Positions 45,774-57,389 of a DNA stretch of 64,000 nucleotides are shown here, in pieces. The first letter of the stretch is position 1. Each line of letters opens with the position of its first letter. The translations under genes were made by a program, and so were the position numbers. This DNA comes from Prosopocoilus inquinatus (lineage: Eukaryota > Arthropoda > Insecta > Coleoptera > Lucanidae): positions 58,650,713-58,714,712 of the forward strand of contig CM069871.1 in assembly GCA_036172665.1 (NCBI GenBank), read 5' to 3'. The notes beneath the pieces are model-generated. The model ran no database searches. It had not been told where the DNA came from and saw only the letters and a list, made by a program, of their open reading frames with translations.

Positions 45774-45936
45774 GCGTCTCAGGCAAAAGCAAAAGAATCA
45801 TTTAAGAATTCGGGATGCGAAGAAATAATCGTCTATTAAATAAACACGAGGAGAAAATCAGCCTCGATACCCAGAATTCAATCGAAGATCCCTCGGGCAT
45901 CCCGAAAATCTCTGTTACTACGTTCCGCCTGATAAG
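45774..45936 (+). CDS. candidate 5' coding exon of an unrecognised protein
   Basis: A plausible acceptor (accctattcacag) ends at 45773. An in-frame stop at 45803 is followed by ATG at 45815, then 40 open codons plus 2 bases to a donor GTAATG at 45937. The peptide starts MRRNNRLLNKHEEKISLD and includes EDPSGIPKISVTTFRLIR. Composition is clearly different from the flanking low-complexity sequence, and no repeat relationship was found. It would be the first coding exon of a host gene whose next exon is not identified in the window. It may be a chance frame. Confidence 0.35.
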
Positions 45937-46364
45937 GTAATGTAATTGTTATCTTGTATGCCATGTAACATTTTCTTTTCAAAATTTCTTTAAACTAAAT
46001 TTTGGTTTTATATTCCTTTTTGTGCTTCGTTCTTCTCTTTCGTACTCTTTAAGCAAGAACTCATTCAAATTGCGACCGAGTTTCATCTTTCAAGAACCTT
46101 CAATACAATTTAAAATCTGCCTTTAGAAACTTTCTAAAACCATCAAGACGCTACATATCGTAATATTCATTAAAAAAAATCAGTTGATCGATAAGTAGGT
46201 ATAGTCATCCGCAATTAAAATGCGCGAACCTCATCCTTAAGACCCTTGTACTTCAAGGCTCACAAGAATGTCAAATTGTACTTTAATAAAAGTTAGGCTG
46301 ACCATAATTCTTTGAAGCAAAAACGAAACGGGTGATAGGATATTTTAGAATAAAAAGTTATGTG

Positions 46365-46627
46365 TACAGGGTGAGTCATATTATGCATTTCTGTTATAAC
46401 TTCTTTATTAATAGAAAAGAAAGAAACTTTTAAGAAAAGTTGTTTGGCATGTTAAGGATTGTAACTTTGTTAAATTAGTTAACGTCGATCTGTAATAGTT
46501 TTCACACTTCCATCATTTTTTTTTAAATGAAGTTATGCTACTTGACATGCCAGACAATTTGTCTTAAAAGTTTTATGCTATTGATAAGAAAGTTATTACA
46601 GGAATCAGAAATATGACTCACTCGGTA
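46365..46627. mobile_element. 263-bp MITE
   Basis: The ends tacagggtgagtcatatt and, in reverse, taccgagtgagtcatattt begin inverted arms of about 70 bases (including ttataacttctttattaatag against its counterpart). No coding region. Confidence 0.75.
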
Positions 46628-47799
46628 TATTCTATGTATATATCGTATGTCCATTTGAAAATGGGACGTAGGACTAAATTTTGACATTAAATTAATACTT
46701 ATATATTTATATTGTAACGGTTGGGGTTCGAGTTTCCCGGAAATAAGATAACTCACTTGATTTAAATCTACTTTAATTTAACTGATTTCGAAGTACAAGA
46801 TAATTTAAAAAAAAAGAAGTTCTTGATGACAAAATGAAATTAAACTCTTTTCTTAAAAGTAAAAATGGTAATTGTTTGTGTCTCTGTCACTATTCTAAGT
46901 TTACTTTCACCCTTTCAGAGAGGGCGTAAGACTACTCTGCGCTACAATATTATTTTTTGTTGCAAAACAGTTTGTTTAGAAACAATTAGTGAATCATTTA
47001 TGTGGCCAAGAAGTTAGCGTCGACCTTTCTGTGACTTTTATCACTTACAGGTCAGTGGTACGAGTCTGAAACAAAAAAAAAACTTTTTCAGTTTTTAATG
47101 TGATATTTTTTAAAATTAAATCCGGCATGAGATACAAACGGAAAAGAGAAAACTTGCTCTGATTCTCTTTAAGAAACTAATTCAAGTTTATAATCGACGG
47201 GTTCCGTGTATTATAATAATCCTGATTCATAATAAAATAATAATCATTGAGTGATTTCGTTAACACGTTTTGTTTTTGCAAGGAAAAACGGGACAAAATT
47301 GGAATATTTGTGGAGAAAACGGGACGATCATTATGTACGAATAAAACGGGACTGTACTGATGAAAACCGGATGTATGTTCAGCCTATTTAAAATTCTTCT
47401 TGATTACTGTATTTAAATATTAATTTTTTGAATGATTAATTTCCAACTTATTGGGACATAATATTAAATAACAATGTTTAATGTTTATTTATTAATAACT
47501 TTTTCTAATAACATTATTTGTCAGTGCAAAGAATAAGAAAGAGAAAAATGAATATTGGTAATTTTCCGGCAGAATAATCAAACCGTCGATAACAAAAGAA
47601 AATAAAAGAACAATCTCCTTACCCGAAGAAAACTCTCTGCTAAAGAAGGACTGAATACGAAAATAAAGAGATGACTGACAAACAAAAGAAGATCAATATG
47701 ATTCAGTTTCTTTTTTTGGCTTGACATAGTAACTTATTCTAGAATTAAAAAAAAAAAACATATACAAAACGAAATTTCTTCTTTCTTTGCTTTGCGCAG
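46628..47799. other. no gene recognised
   Basis: AT-rich. The stretch 47280-47370 with repeated 'aaacgggac' words has no assigned family. Confidence 0.35.
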
Positions 47800-47975
47800 C
47801 AATCTGCACATTCATTGTCTTATGGCCTATACCATTCCAGACAATTTGGTTTATTTAACAAGCTGGGTCATAATCCGGACAACACAAACATCCATGGCCC
47901 TGTTGGGATTCGAACCCACGCCGACAAGTGGCTCAACTTTATAAGTCGGCTAGGCTGCGCCACTCGCTTGCCCAA
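47800..47975 (-). mobile_element. tRNA-derived SINE
   Basis: On the minus strand an A box (TGGCGCAGCCTAG, near 47955) and a B box (GGTTCGAATCC, near 47915) lie at tRNA-like distance, followed by a non-tRNA tail with GGATGTTTGTG, as in the fragment at 3835-3990. No cloverleaf with acceptor stem forms, so it is a SINE rather than a tRNA gene. Confidence 0.75.
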
Positions 47976-48387
47976 AACGAAATTTAAAATAAATTAAAAT
48001 CCCACAATCAATGTTAAATTAATGATGATTTTTAAGCGGGCTTTTCAGAAATCTCAAGATTAATAAGAAAACAAACTAAGAACAAAGAAAAAATGCGAAG
48101 AAAAAGATGAACGACAAACAAACAAAAAAAGATCCACGATTGAGCAGATTTCAAACGCTGACAAAAAATAAAACAAAAAAGAACGAAGAACATGAAGAAC
48201 GAAAAACAAAAGAAGATCACCGCGTCTGCGGCGAAGCGTAAGAAAATTAAATCACTGACAAAAAAGTGTATGAGGTTTCAATTGTAATACGAATAGCTAT
48301 TGCGACGAAAAGAAAGAAAAAAAAATAATGTGAAAAGCAGTGAAATGAAATATTGACTTGATTTTGAAGAGTTTTTCATTTGTTATA

Positions 48388-48907
48388 AGCAGGCCTAGGC
48401 GCATTTTAGGTGGAAGGTTTCATTAAATATGCGAGGAACTACTAATATGCTGAAGCGATCATAGTTGGAAAAAGTTCTAATCTTTAACGCGTCTGTCCTG
48501 TAAAAACAAAACAATAAACCCGTCGAAGACCCAGAAGTCTATGCGGCATGCACTGACCACTACAGTTCTGGTCGACTGGATATAAAAATTGTTTACATAA
48601 TAGATTCATTCCAAAATGAACTCGCATTCTTTTTGCAGTGACGGCGCTATTATTGATATGAATTAAATGTATTACGCCGGTCTTTTTAAAAGCTACATTA
48701 AAGAATTAAAATGTCTTCATTATTATTAATTTGAAAGAAACTATAAAGGCAATTATATTACACGTGTAATTTACATTAAAAGGTTGTTTCTGATGCAATG
48801 AGCGCGAGGGGCATATAAGCCGTTCAGCGGCGACGTTGAAATCTACGCCGCTACTTTACCTGTATACTGGTTTTCACCAGATATCCTAGGAATTTCCGAC
48901 CCTTAGT
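48388..48907 (-). repeat. dispersed ~540-bp repeat, copy 2
   Basis: Reverse-complement partner of 41325-41868. The two copies differ by substitutions and small indels, so they are separate old insertions rather than a recent inversion. Confidence 0.8.
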
Positions 48908-48923
48908 TATAAGTAAAGCAAAG

Positions 48924-48991
48924 ATTTGAGTGCATTTTTAGGTTATAAATCATCACCGCCAACAATTCATAACCTAAAAATGCATCTAAAT
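48924..48991. repeat. 68-bp hairpin
   Basis: TGCATTTTTAGGTTAT (48931-48946) is complementary to 48969-48984, and the flanks gattt(g/a)... extend the stem. Loop of about 22 bases. It lies next to the 540-bp repeat but copy 1 does not have it. Confidence 0.7.
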
Positions 48992-49630
48992 CCAAATACC
49001 TGGCTTAGATAAATAAGCTTTTTTTTTTATTTTCAACCAAATAACAAAAAATAATATTTCTTATTCATTCAAAGTCGCATTTCGTTGTCATTTGTTTCAG
49101 ATCTCTTTTGTTTCTTCTGGCCGAACTAATTTTTATGTTGTATGGCCGGCTCTATTTACGCGATAACAATTTCAATTTGTTGAATTTTTAATTTATTATG
49201 TATTTAATTTATTTCACATATCTCCTGAATTAATTTTATAAAAAAAGTAATTTGAGTTGATTTGTTTTGTTTTGCGTGTGACATGCTATTTTTTTAACTA
49301 AATTTTGAAATCAGCTGACGTATTTCTCTAAATTCTATCTCATCTGAACTCTCATTCATAAAATTTTTAATGTAAAAAACATGTGCGAACGTGCGCCCTC
49401 TACTGGACATAATATCGTCGGTGGTTTCGTCGCTTCAAGTCGAGTTTTCAAACAAAGGTTTATGCACGACCCGAATATAACACAAATTTCAAACAATTAA
49501 TACGATTCGAAGCTTTTAATTTAATTTGAACGTATTGAAAAATTTTTTTTTTTTTGTAAAAAAGAGTACAAAAAGGAAATATTATTCTAGCACAACCATA
49601 ATTATTATGGAGCCAAACTGTATTATAACT
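48992..49630. other. no gene recognised
   Basis: AT-rich sequence before the Penelope-like element. Confidence 0.4.
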
Positions 49631-49671
49631 TTACCTACACAAGTAAATAGTGAGAAAACCCCTCGACCACA

Positions 49672-49740
49672 TTAATTCACTGAAAGCGAATACGTATTTC
49701 GGTAACGAAGTTACCATCTTCAGCGCTAAACTGATATTAA
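49672..49740 (-). ncRNA. hammerhead ribozyme in the Penelope-like terminal repeat
   Basis: On the minus strand: stem I AGCG (49727-49724) pairs with CGCT (49688-49685), and farther out TTAAT (49740-49736) with ATTAA (49676-49672). Core CTGAAGA is at 49723-49717, followed by one extra U, stem II GGTAAC/GTTACC (49715-49710 with 49706-49701), GAAA (49700-49697), and a two-pair stem III with self-complementary loop ACGT. The triplet is ATT, with the cut after 49689. All core bases are kept; the extra U at the foot of stem II is the only deviation and is shared with 22921-22963. Confidence 0.75.
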
Positions 49741-49843
49741 ACTTTAAAACAACAAATAAACTAAACTAGACTAGCCGTACTCCCCCCCTCACTTTCTTTG
49801 TACCGTATTATGCATGCAAAGCAAACCGGGATTCTTCGAAAAT

Positions 49844-50745
49844 CTAAAGTTCGAAGAGGCAAGAAGCGGTCGGCCCGGACTTCTCAAAATTCATTAATCT
49901 ATTCCTATTTTTGTGAATCTCCAAGCTTTCGAAAGAATCTAGGTTTGTTTTGTTATTAATTTGTTTGATTAAATCTATTTTATTTACCGAATGATTGTTT
50001 TCAAGCATGTGTAAGGCAACACTGGATTTATCAAAGCGTTTGTATTTTAAATGAGCCAAGTGTTCTTTGAATCTAATTTTTAAGGATCTTTTTGTTTGCC
50101 CCACATAAATTTGATCACAATTTTTACAACTAATTTTATATATACCTGATTTATCCTCCGAATCTACTTTATCTTTTGGATTTCCCAGCAACGATTTTAA
50201 GCTGTTATTGTTGGTGTAAACTATTCTTAAACCTAATTTTTTAAAAATTGTATTCAACCCTTTAGTATATTGAGGATAAAACGGCATTTTTACAATTTTC
50301 TTATAATCTACCTCACCTATTTTGTCAGATTTTAGTGTGGTTATTTTATTAATCTCTAATTTTTGTTTTTGTTTCCTAATAATGTTATAGATTACATCGG
50401 ATTGGTAACCATTGTACGTGGCGATTTTAATAATTTCTTGAAGTTCTTTACTATAATTAACAGTTGATAAAGGGAATGTCAGCATCCTATGCACTAAGAA
50501 ATTTAAGGCCGCTAATTTATATTGTTTGCAATGATTTGAATCCGCGGGAATGAATCTATTAACATTAGTAGATTTCCTATAAACGTTAAATTCTAATTTA
50601 TTACTATTTCTAGTTACTAATGTGTCTAAAAAGGGTAGTTTATTGTTAGTTTCAATTTCATAGGTAAATTTGATGGTGGTGAATTTAGAGTTTAAACTTT
50701 TAAGGAATTCCTCTATTGAACATTTACTTTGGTCAAAAACACAAA
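49844..50745 (-). pseudogene. Penelope-like reverse transcriptase C-terminus with GIY-YIG endonuclease
   Basis: About 300 codons are open from the truncation point near 50745. The N-terminal part, CSIEEFLKSLNSKF...FTYEIETNNKLPFLDTLVTR then VYRKSTNVNRFIPADSNHC and LVHRMLTF, is the region after the palm in Penelope reverse transcriptases ('KLPFLDVLV.R....VYRKPTHTDRYL'). The C-terminal part has the GIY-YIG nuclease signature: GIYKISCKNCDQIYVGQTKR, RFKEHLAHLK, and an SSVALHMLENNHSV segment. The palm with YADD is missing because of truncation. The gene makes the enzyme that nicks the target and copies the RNA. The frame itself has no stop, so the insertion is young. Confidence 0.85.
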
Positions 50746-50748
50746 ATA

Positions 50749-50812
50749 CCGTTACCGAAATACGTATTCGCTTTCAGTGAATTAATGTGGTCGAGGGGTT
50801 TTCTCATTATTT
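50749..50812 (+). repeat. inverted partial terminal repeat of the Penelope-like element
   Basis: The sequence from cgttaccgaaatacg to ggttttctca matches the reverse complement of about 49664-49707. It begins at the 3' strand of ribozyme stem II, so the ribozyme is half-lost here. Confidence 0.8.
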
Positions 50813-50866
50813 ATTTGGATTACAGCCACAGGTTTTGTGTTGCTTTGTGATTATTACCTACACAAG

Positions 50867-51704
50867 GCTAATAATAGATATACATATCTCGGATGTATCT
50901 ACATATTTGCTCATCAAACAGATATCATACCGTACAATTATTTTAAAGAGCAACATACTCCCATGTTGCGTTTTAAGATAATCAAGTCAAAGCACTGTGT
51001 GCAGTTTGGCAAACCATTATACACGTCATACGTAGAGCAAGTATGGTAAATGAAATTAAATAAATAAACAAATAAAGAAAGCTCGATTATTTTAAAAAGC
51101 AATATTGCGTAGGAAAAGGTTACAATCTTAAAACTGCGTCCTCTAGCAATATCCCCGAGACCTACGGAAGATATACATATAAACGTTTAAATGCATTCCA
51201 CCTACTACCACCTAAATACAATTTGCGTTACCTCCTGATTACTTACCGAAATATATTGGCAAGTTAGCGCTGAGACTCAATTAGTTGTCCTGAGCTAGTG
51301 CCATCGCGACCATAAAAACCGACTGCACTCAAAATAGTTGTTGATTGAAACATAAAATGAACCTTTGTCATATCCGTTTTTCATCGTTTTACGCGCATAT
51401 GAAACAGACGAGATAGGAGGCTAACAATTAGGTGACAGACAGACTTAAAGTTAATGTTATACATTTAAATTTTCCTTAAATGAAAGAGTTTCACTTGCAT
51501 GAAGAAGAAGTCGTTTCGTCTTGATTACGATTGTACTCTGATGAAGAAGGGTGAGTTTACTAATATTAAGGGCGGCAGGAAGAGAACCCCATCTGATCTT
51601 TGCACACTGTAAAACCGACTCCCAAGAGGTCACAGCGTGCGCTGTTTAAAAACTTTTAGGAGAAACTGTAACAATCGGGCATTCAAAATAGTTAAATAAG
51701 AAAC
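50867..51704. other. no gene recognised
   Basis: AT-rich sequence with no coding region or repeat relationship seen. Confidence 0.4.
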
Positions 51705-52330
51705 AATTGGGTACGTCATGATGTCGAAGTCTAAATGGGCAATTGTCAGATACAAACATACATCACGAAGTAGCGTTGCCACTCATGGAAACGTCGGACT
51801 TCAGTTGCGTCACTACGTTACTATGCGTCGACCACGTGCAAATGAAATACACTGCATACATACCATCGCTAGAAGAAGGATAGTCGCAAAAGAAAGTGGA
51901 GAAACGATAAAGGGAAGAAAAGATGCGGATTCCTCTGTTAAAACAAATAAATCAATTATAAGCATGGGTCCCGCTAACACTGATATCTATTCAATGTAGA
52001 AACGTTACCCGCTCGGTAATTGGGTACGTTATGATGCCGTAGTCTCAATGGGCAATTTTCAGCCACCACCATATGTCACAAAGTAGCGCTGCCACTCGTG
52101 GAAACGTCAGACTTCAGTCGCGTCACTACGTTACTATGCGTCGACCACGTGCAAATGAAATACACTGCGTACATACCATCGCTAGAAGAAGGATAGTCGC
52201 AAAAGAAAGCGGAGAAACGATAAAGGGAAGAAAAGATGCGAATTCCTTCGTCAAAACAAAGAAATCAATTATAAGCATGGGTTACTCTAACATCGACATC
52301 TATTCAATGTAGAAACGTTACCCGCTGGGA
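51705..52330 (+). repeat. tandem duplication, 313-bp unit, two copies
   Basis: aattgggtacgt(c/t)atgatg at 51705 recurs at 52018, and the two units align along their full length to cgttacccgct, with many transitions. Both units keep an overlapping open frame (51718-51999 and 52073-52312) starting MSKSK/MSQSS and sharing RPRANEIHC. Most differences between copies change the amino acid, so the frame does not look selected. Confidence 0.85.
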
Positions 52331-53365
52331 GTCATTTACTTACAACCACTCAGGCCTCAGCGGATTCCAGAAACACTGCATTTTTAGAATTTTCACACAT
52401 CACAAATGTGCATCAATTCTCGGGAGGTCACACATGCGTGTGAACCTTGATATGTTGAAATGAACAATGACGCCGTAGCAGTGTTGCCAATCAACTCGAC
52501 CAAAAACTCCTATTTCGGCATGCAATATTTCCTTAAAATTAATCAGAGAAATTTAAATAGAAGGTTAAAATTAAAAACATGATTACAATAAAACAATAAA
52601 CCTTTTTTATTAACATTTATAAATAAGTAAATTTATATTTCTTTTCTGCAATTAACGAACGAAAGAAATACATTAAACCAAGTTAACCTTGCACTTTAAT
52701 TTTAAGTATCGTATTTTAACGTTAAAAATCGTATTACATCGAGATGGCTCTTAATTAATAAGAAAAATAAGAAAAAACCTGAAACATTATTTTTAATTGG
52801 TTTGCAGTTTTGTTTTTTTACTGTAACACGATCGTAATTTGTTTATAGATTATTTTTTTTTCAGTCTGAAATTCGTTTTCAAACATTTCCGATCTTTTTT
52901 GAATTTTTTCATGCGATCGTCTTTTGTTTCAAATATTTTCAAATACTTCAAATATTTCTATAACTCTCTGATTTATTTGTTGTCGTTGTTGCCGTTATTA
53001 AAAAGACAGTAGTTTTGAATTAATAATTTGTTTTCTTTTCTTTTTCTTGTTTATTTTCTCAACTTATTTTTTTTAATTTTGTAAATATTACGATAATTAT
53101 TTGCTTTTCTTTGTGAAATTTACAATCGTCATTTCCCTCTTTCTTTTCGTTCGGAAATTAATTAATCAGTTTTTTTTGCACTTGTGTATCCTTTGTGAAT
53201 AATTAATTAATAAGTAATTCAACATTTGTTTGCTTTTCATTTCGTGAATAAGTATTATGATAGTGATTTATTGAAGTTCGAAATTATTATTAACCTAGAA
53301 TGTTCGTTGTTGTTTTTTTTTTTTTTCATTTTAAATGTATATAAAATTCGTTTTGAAATTTTTTT
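52331..53365. other. no gene recognised
   Basis: AT-rich and T-rich sequence, no coding region. Confidence 0.4.
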
Positions 53366-53420
53366 ATAATAATAATAATATTTATTGTAAGCCAAATAAC
53401 AATCATTTGTCGTTATAAAA
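53366..53420 (-). repeat. LINE 3' tail-like sequence
   Basis: (TAA)n followed by tatttattgtaagcc resembles the 3' end of a minus-strand LINE (AATAAATA plus simple tail), as at 9955. No coding part is attached. Confidence 0.3.
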
Positions 53421-53775
53421 GGTAAATAACATTATGTAATGATTTTATATGTATGATCGTCATTTATTTTTCTTCTTCCCTTCCATTTGCAGTGGGTTTC
53501 TCGATTATCAAAAATGTTGTTCGCTCTTTTTTAATTGCTTATAATTGTTTATAAATCAAATATTTATATCTTTTTTGGAAATTTTAATTTTCTCACTTCG
53601 ACCGTGCGTTTGCCCAACAATTTGTTTGCCCTTTTTCTGTCTTGCCCTCGCAAAATGTAGCGATTATCTTTAGTTCCCCTTTTCCTTTTCTTAATTTGTG
53701 AATTAATTAGGATTTTCTTTGAGAAATTTTAAATCTGATTTTGTAATTTAAAATTATTTTCGTTCGAAATTATTA

Positions 53776-54845
53776 TACCGGGTGTCCCGCGTCATGTGCT
53801 CACCCATCTAGAATCTTTATTTATTAATCGATTAACCTGAATTTTGGAGACGATAAACTAAAGAAAAAATGGAACTTTCTGACATACTGATAGTCGTCAT
53901 AGGACTTCCGGTTTCGCCGGAAGTTATATCAACTTTCTTATTTTAAATGGAACACAATCTACGGAGCATTACGAGTCCGAATATGTATCAATTGTTAATT
54001 TTGGTTTCCATGACAACGAAAAAAAAACTTTTTTATTTTTCAATCCAGAAAGCTATGAATCGCATTTCTTGGATCTAATGCGATCAAGTGTTTCGAGAAA
54101 ATCACTCCTTTGATGGTATTTTGATTTTTAACATTTTTACAGTATTTTAAATTTTCATTAGCTCTTAACTCATTTTTTTCGATAGAACCTCATATGTTTC
54201 TTAGCTTAGTTCAACTGAACATTTATTTCTGAATACGCTGATACCAAATACGTCATATTTTCTTTGAAAATAATTTAAAATAGAGCATGTCTTTTTGAAA
54301 TTTTACACTCCCTTTATTTCAAATGACTTTCAAAGAAAATATGACATATTTGGTATCAGTGTACTCAGAAAAAAATATTCTGTTGAACTAAGCTAAGAAA
54401 CACATGAGATTCTATCAAAGAAAATGAGTTAAGAGCTAATGAAAATTTCAAATACTGTAAAAATGTTAAAAATCAAAATACCATCAAAGGAGTGATTTTT
54501 TCGAAACACTTGATCGCATTAGATCGAAAACATGCAATTCATAGCTTTCTAGATTGAAAAATAAAAAAGTTTTTTTTTTCGTTGTCAAGGAAACCAAAAT
54601 TAACAATTGATACGTATTTGGACTCGTAATGGTCCGTAGATTTTAAATATGTAAAAATATATAGGGTGTTCTATTTAAAATAAGAAAGTTGATATCACTT
54701 CCGGCGAAACCGGAAGTCCTATGACGACTATCAGTATGTCTGAAAATTCCATTTTTTGTTTAGTTTATCGTCTCCAAAATTCAGGTTAATCTATTAATAA
54801 ATAAAGATTCTAGAAAGGTGAACACATGGCGCGGGACATCCGGTA
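53776..54845. mobile_element. 1.07-kb fold-back element
   Basis: The ends taccgggtgtcccgcgtcat and, in reverse, taccggatgtcccgcgccat begin inverted arms of about 500 bases each, meeting near 54290-54320. TA lies at both junctions. The right arm has one extra piece (atatgtaaaaatatatagggtgttctattt, in part) holding the common tacagggtgttc-type motif. No coding region. Related in size and internal motif (cttccgg...ccggaag) to 18995-20065. Confidence 0.85.
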
Positions 54846-55451
54846 TATACGATTTTAACGCTGAAATTGTATATCGTACCAACTCCTAAATATTCATAGT
54901 AAAACGACTACAGTCGTACGGTTGGCAATATTGATCTATACGAACCCCCGTGAACTTTTCCAACACTTGGCGGTTTGACTTGCCTTGATCACCAACATTA
55001 AGAAATGAAAACTCCGAAACAAAAACTAGTTTCGTTCGAAAAATTTTAATTAAGAATTCCTTAGATTTTAATAAGTTTATGCAATTTTTTCCTTTTCCCT
55101 TTTATTTGAAATTACAAACCCTAGATTTAACCACTTCTTTTCCTCAGTTGGCAACATTGCGCCGTGGCGTAGAATTTGAGGGTGCCTGAGGCGAATATAA
55201 ACCCCAAAAGGCGGCCAATAGAACACAGAACGAAGACAGCGTGACCACCCAAAACCAATGAAAATTTTGATATTAAACGGCGACGTCATAAAAGGGGATG
55301 CCATATTACCACCTTACTACAGCAAACATATACCACACGTGGTTGCTAAAAGTAACCAGGAATTAACACGTAGCATCTTTTTGTTTTAATTTTATAGGTT
55401 CAAAACAAAAATTAATTTATCTATACAGAATTAAAACAACCGTCCAACCTA
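54846..55451. other. no gene recognised
   Basis: GC-richer piece at 55150-55230 (gccgtggcgtagaatttgag) looks like a worn transposon end. No coding region supported. Confidence 0.3.
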
Positions 55452-55830
55452 TACAGGCTGTCCCAAAAGGGACGATAAAAATTAACCTGACGCCAGATTC
55501 GAACCAAGATTACTACATATTATCACAAATCTACTTTGGCCACAGGCTGTTCCAAAAGGGACGTTAAAAAATTAAACTGATGATAGATTCTAAGCTAGAT
55601 TACATATTATCATAAATCTACTGTCGGCCCTAAGTTTATTATAACACGGTTTTATGAAAGCATATTTAACTTGCATGGTAACACTGCTCAAGTAGTGGCT
55701 TATGAATTTTATTGCACCTCAGTAGTCTTAATTTACATCACAGAAAAAAATCATAAAGAAGTGATTGCTTATTTTGCGTTTCGTTCTACTTTGTTTCAGT
55801 TTCAAACGCCAATTTTGGGACGCCCTATAT
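55452..55830. mobile_element. ~375-bp MITE with an internal 89-bp duplication
   Basis: It begins tacaggctgtcccaaaaggg and ends, in reverse, tatagggcgtcccaaaattg. The first ~89 bases are repeated from 55542 (acaggctgttccaaaaggg), so the left end is duplicated in tandem. Confidence 0.6.
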
Positions 55831-57389
55831 AATGTCAATTTGAGATCACTAATAACTCTGCATTTTTCTGTACATATACCATTATTTATTGATAAATCTA
55901 GCCGTTCTTGAGATATTTATTTATTTTTTATTTGAACAAAATGATTTTTGGTGCAATAATTGATGCTTAGGCTTATTCTATCTATTTTTAATCTAAAATC
56001 TATTTTTATCACTACAATAATAAATAAACAAAATACGAAAAGTCGGTTTTCTTATATTTTTCTAACCCACATTCTCCGATTAGTATAGTGTGTTCATTTT
56101 TGCTGAGTGTATTGTCACGATTAGATTTTGTAAACAGCCGGAATTTTACTCCTAATGTATATTTTCTTGATTATGAAATAAGTCTGACGTATTCCTTTTT
56201 AATGGCTTGTAAAAAAATCTAAATTGTGAATGTCTAAATTCTTTTTTATCAGGGACTTGCCGTGCCCGAGACTAAACATTATTGTGATAACATTTTTTTT
56301 CTCTTGCTGTGGCTTGGGAAATAAACAGTGCGGAATGTAATTCCGCCCACGCAAAACGAGTAGTTCAGACGGGATACGTCAGGTGGCAGCAGTCACTGGG
56401 TTAATTTTGAGATAAAATTCAGGCTGTATGACCCCCTCGGAGAAAGGAAATGAATTAATGTTCGTTCATCACTTTTCAAGTATGCACTAGTTTTCTAATG
56501 CTTGGTTTTACTAAGTCCCCCCTTGATCAATATGTTATGTGAAAAAAAATTAATTTGTGTGACAGTGTAGTGAAAAAAATCAGGAGGGGCGGAGATCCAA
56601 ACTCGAGAGCGACTCCAGAAAGAATTTGCTGCGGAATCCTACCTTAGATTAGTGGTGGCTTCCTTCTGAATATCAGGTATAGTTTGCCCAACCCCCTTTT
56701 TGTATAAGCCGAATTCCTATTACTTTTTATTTCAATATATTCTTTTTAGTTAGTAACAATGTCTTTTCCTTAATTAACTCATTTTCAGTAACGCCTGACG
56801 ATTGTACACAGTTCTAAAGCTTGAAGAACCCTAAAGCCTCTGACCTTTTAAATATTTTAATCAGTGTCTTAAAATAAGATATAATATAAGATAAAATAAG
56901 AAGTTTCATGTAACCCAAAATTCCTTTTGGTACTTAAAAAGAAAAGAACACGTTACCCATTGCTCAAAATTATTTTTATTTGTCTTAAATCGGCTCCCTA
57001 CAGTAGGTGGTGCTGCAACCAGGAATCTTTTAATAAATCTTTTTGTTTTTGTTTGCAAATTAGAAGTCCTGGTTTCAAAAGTAAAAACAGCAGTGCCATC
57101 CTACAATTTTCTATAAAACAATTTAAAATTCACGGAACAAAGCATTTAAAAGTTACGGAAATAATTAACACACTTAAACGTTATGTGTAATCGCATTCCT
57201 GTTACGAAATCTAGAACTCGGCGAATAATAACGCGTGGATTGTGAAACTGGAGCGCTTATTCGAAAGCCTTTTATGCCTTTTTGTGCTAATTCGCGTAAG
57301 GGTTAAGTAAGCAGATTTTTGTAAACAAACCCGCATAAATATGCCAAGCCGAATTTGGAACTTGGTTAACTAAATCGTAAATTCGATTC
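55831..57389. other. no gene recognised
   Basis: AT-rich sequence. An 87-codon frame at 56927-57190 has no recognisable content. Confidence 0.4.

Larger units (their letters stand above)
49631..50866 (-). mobile_element. Penelope-like element, 5'-truncated, with 13-bp target duplication
   Basis: Flanked by ttacctacacaag at 49631-49643 and 50854-50866. The minus strand has the 3' half of the reverse transcriptase/GIY-YIG gene and then the terminal repeat with a hammerhead ribozyme (49672-49740). At the other end, 50749-50812 is an inverted partial copy of that terminal repeat, beginning inside ribozyme stem II. This layout (truncation, inverted partial terminal repeat, 11-16-bp duplications) is known for Penelope-like elements. 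Confidence 0.85.

Noticed and set aside
47885..47975. Possible tRNA gene on the minus strand (A and B boxes)
   Set aside because: No acceptor stem or cloverleaf can be formed, and the same boxes plus tail occur at 3835-3990; a SINE explains both.
51718..52312. Duplicated small protein gene
   Set aside because: Differences between the two copies mostly change amino acids, and the second copy has an upstream stop; no sign of selection.
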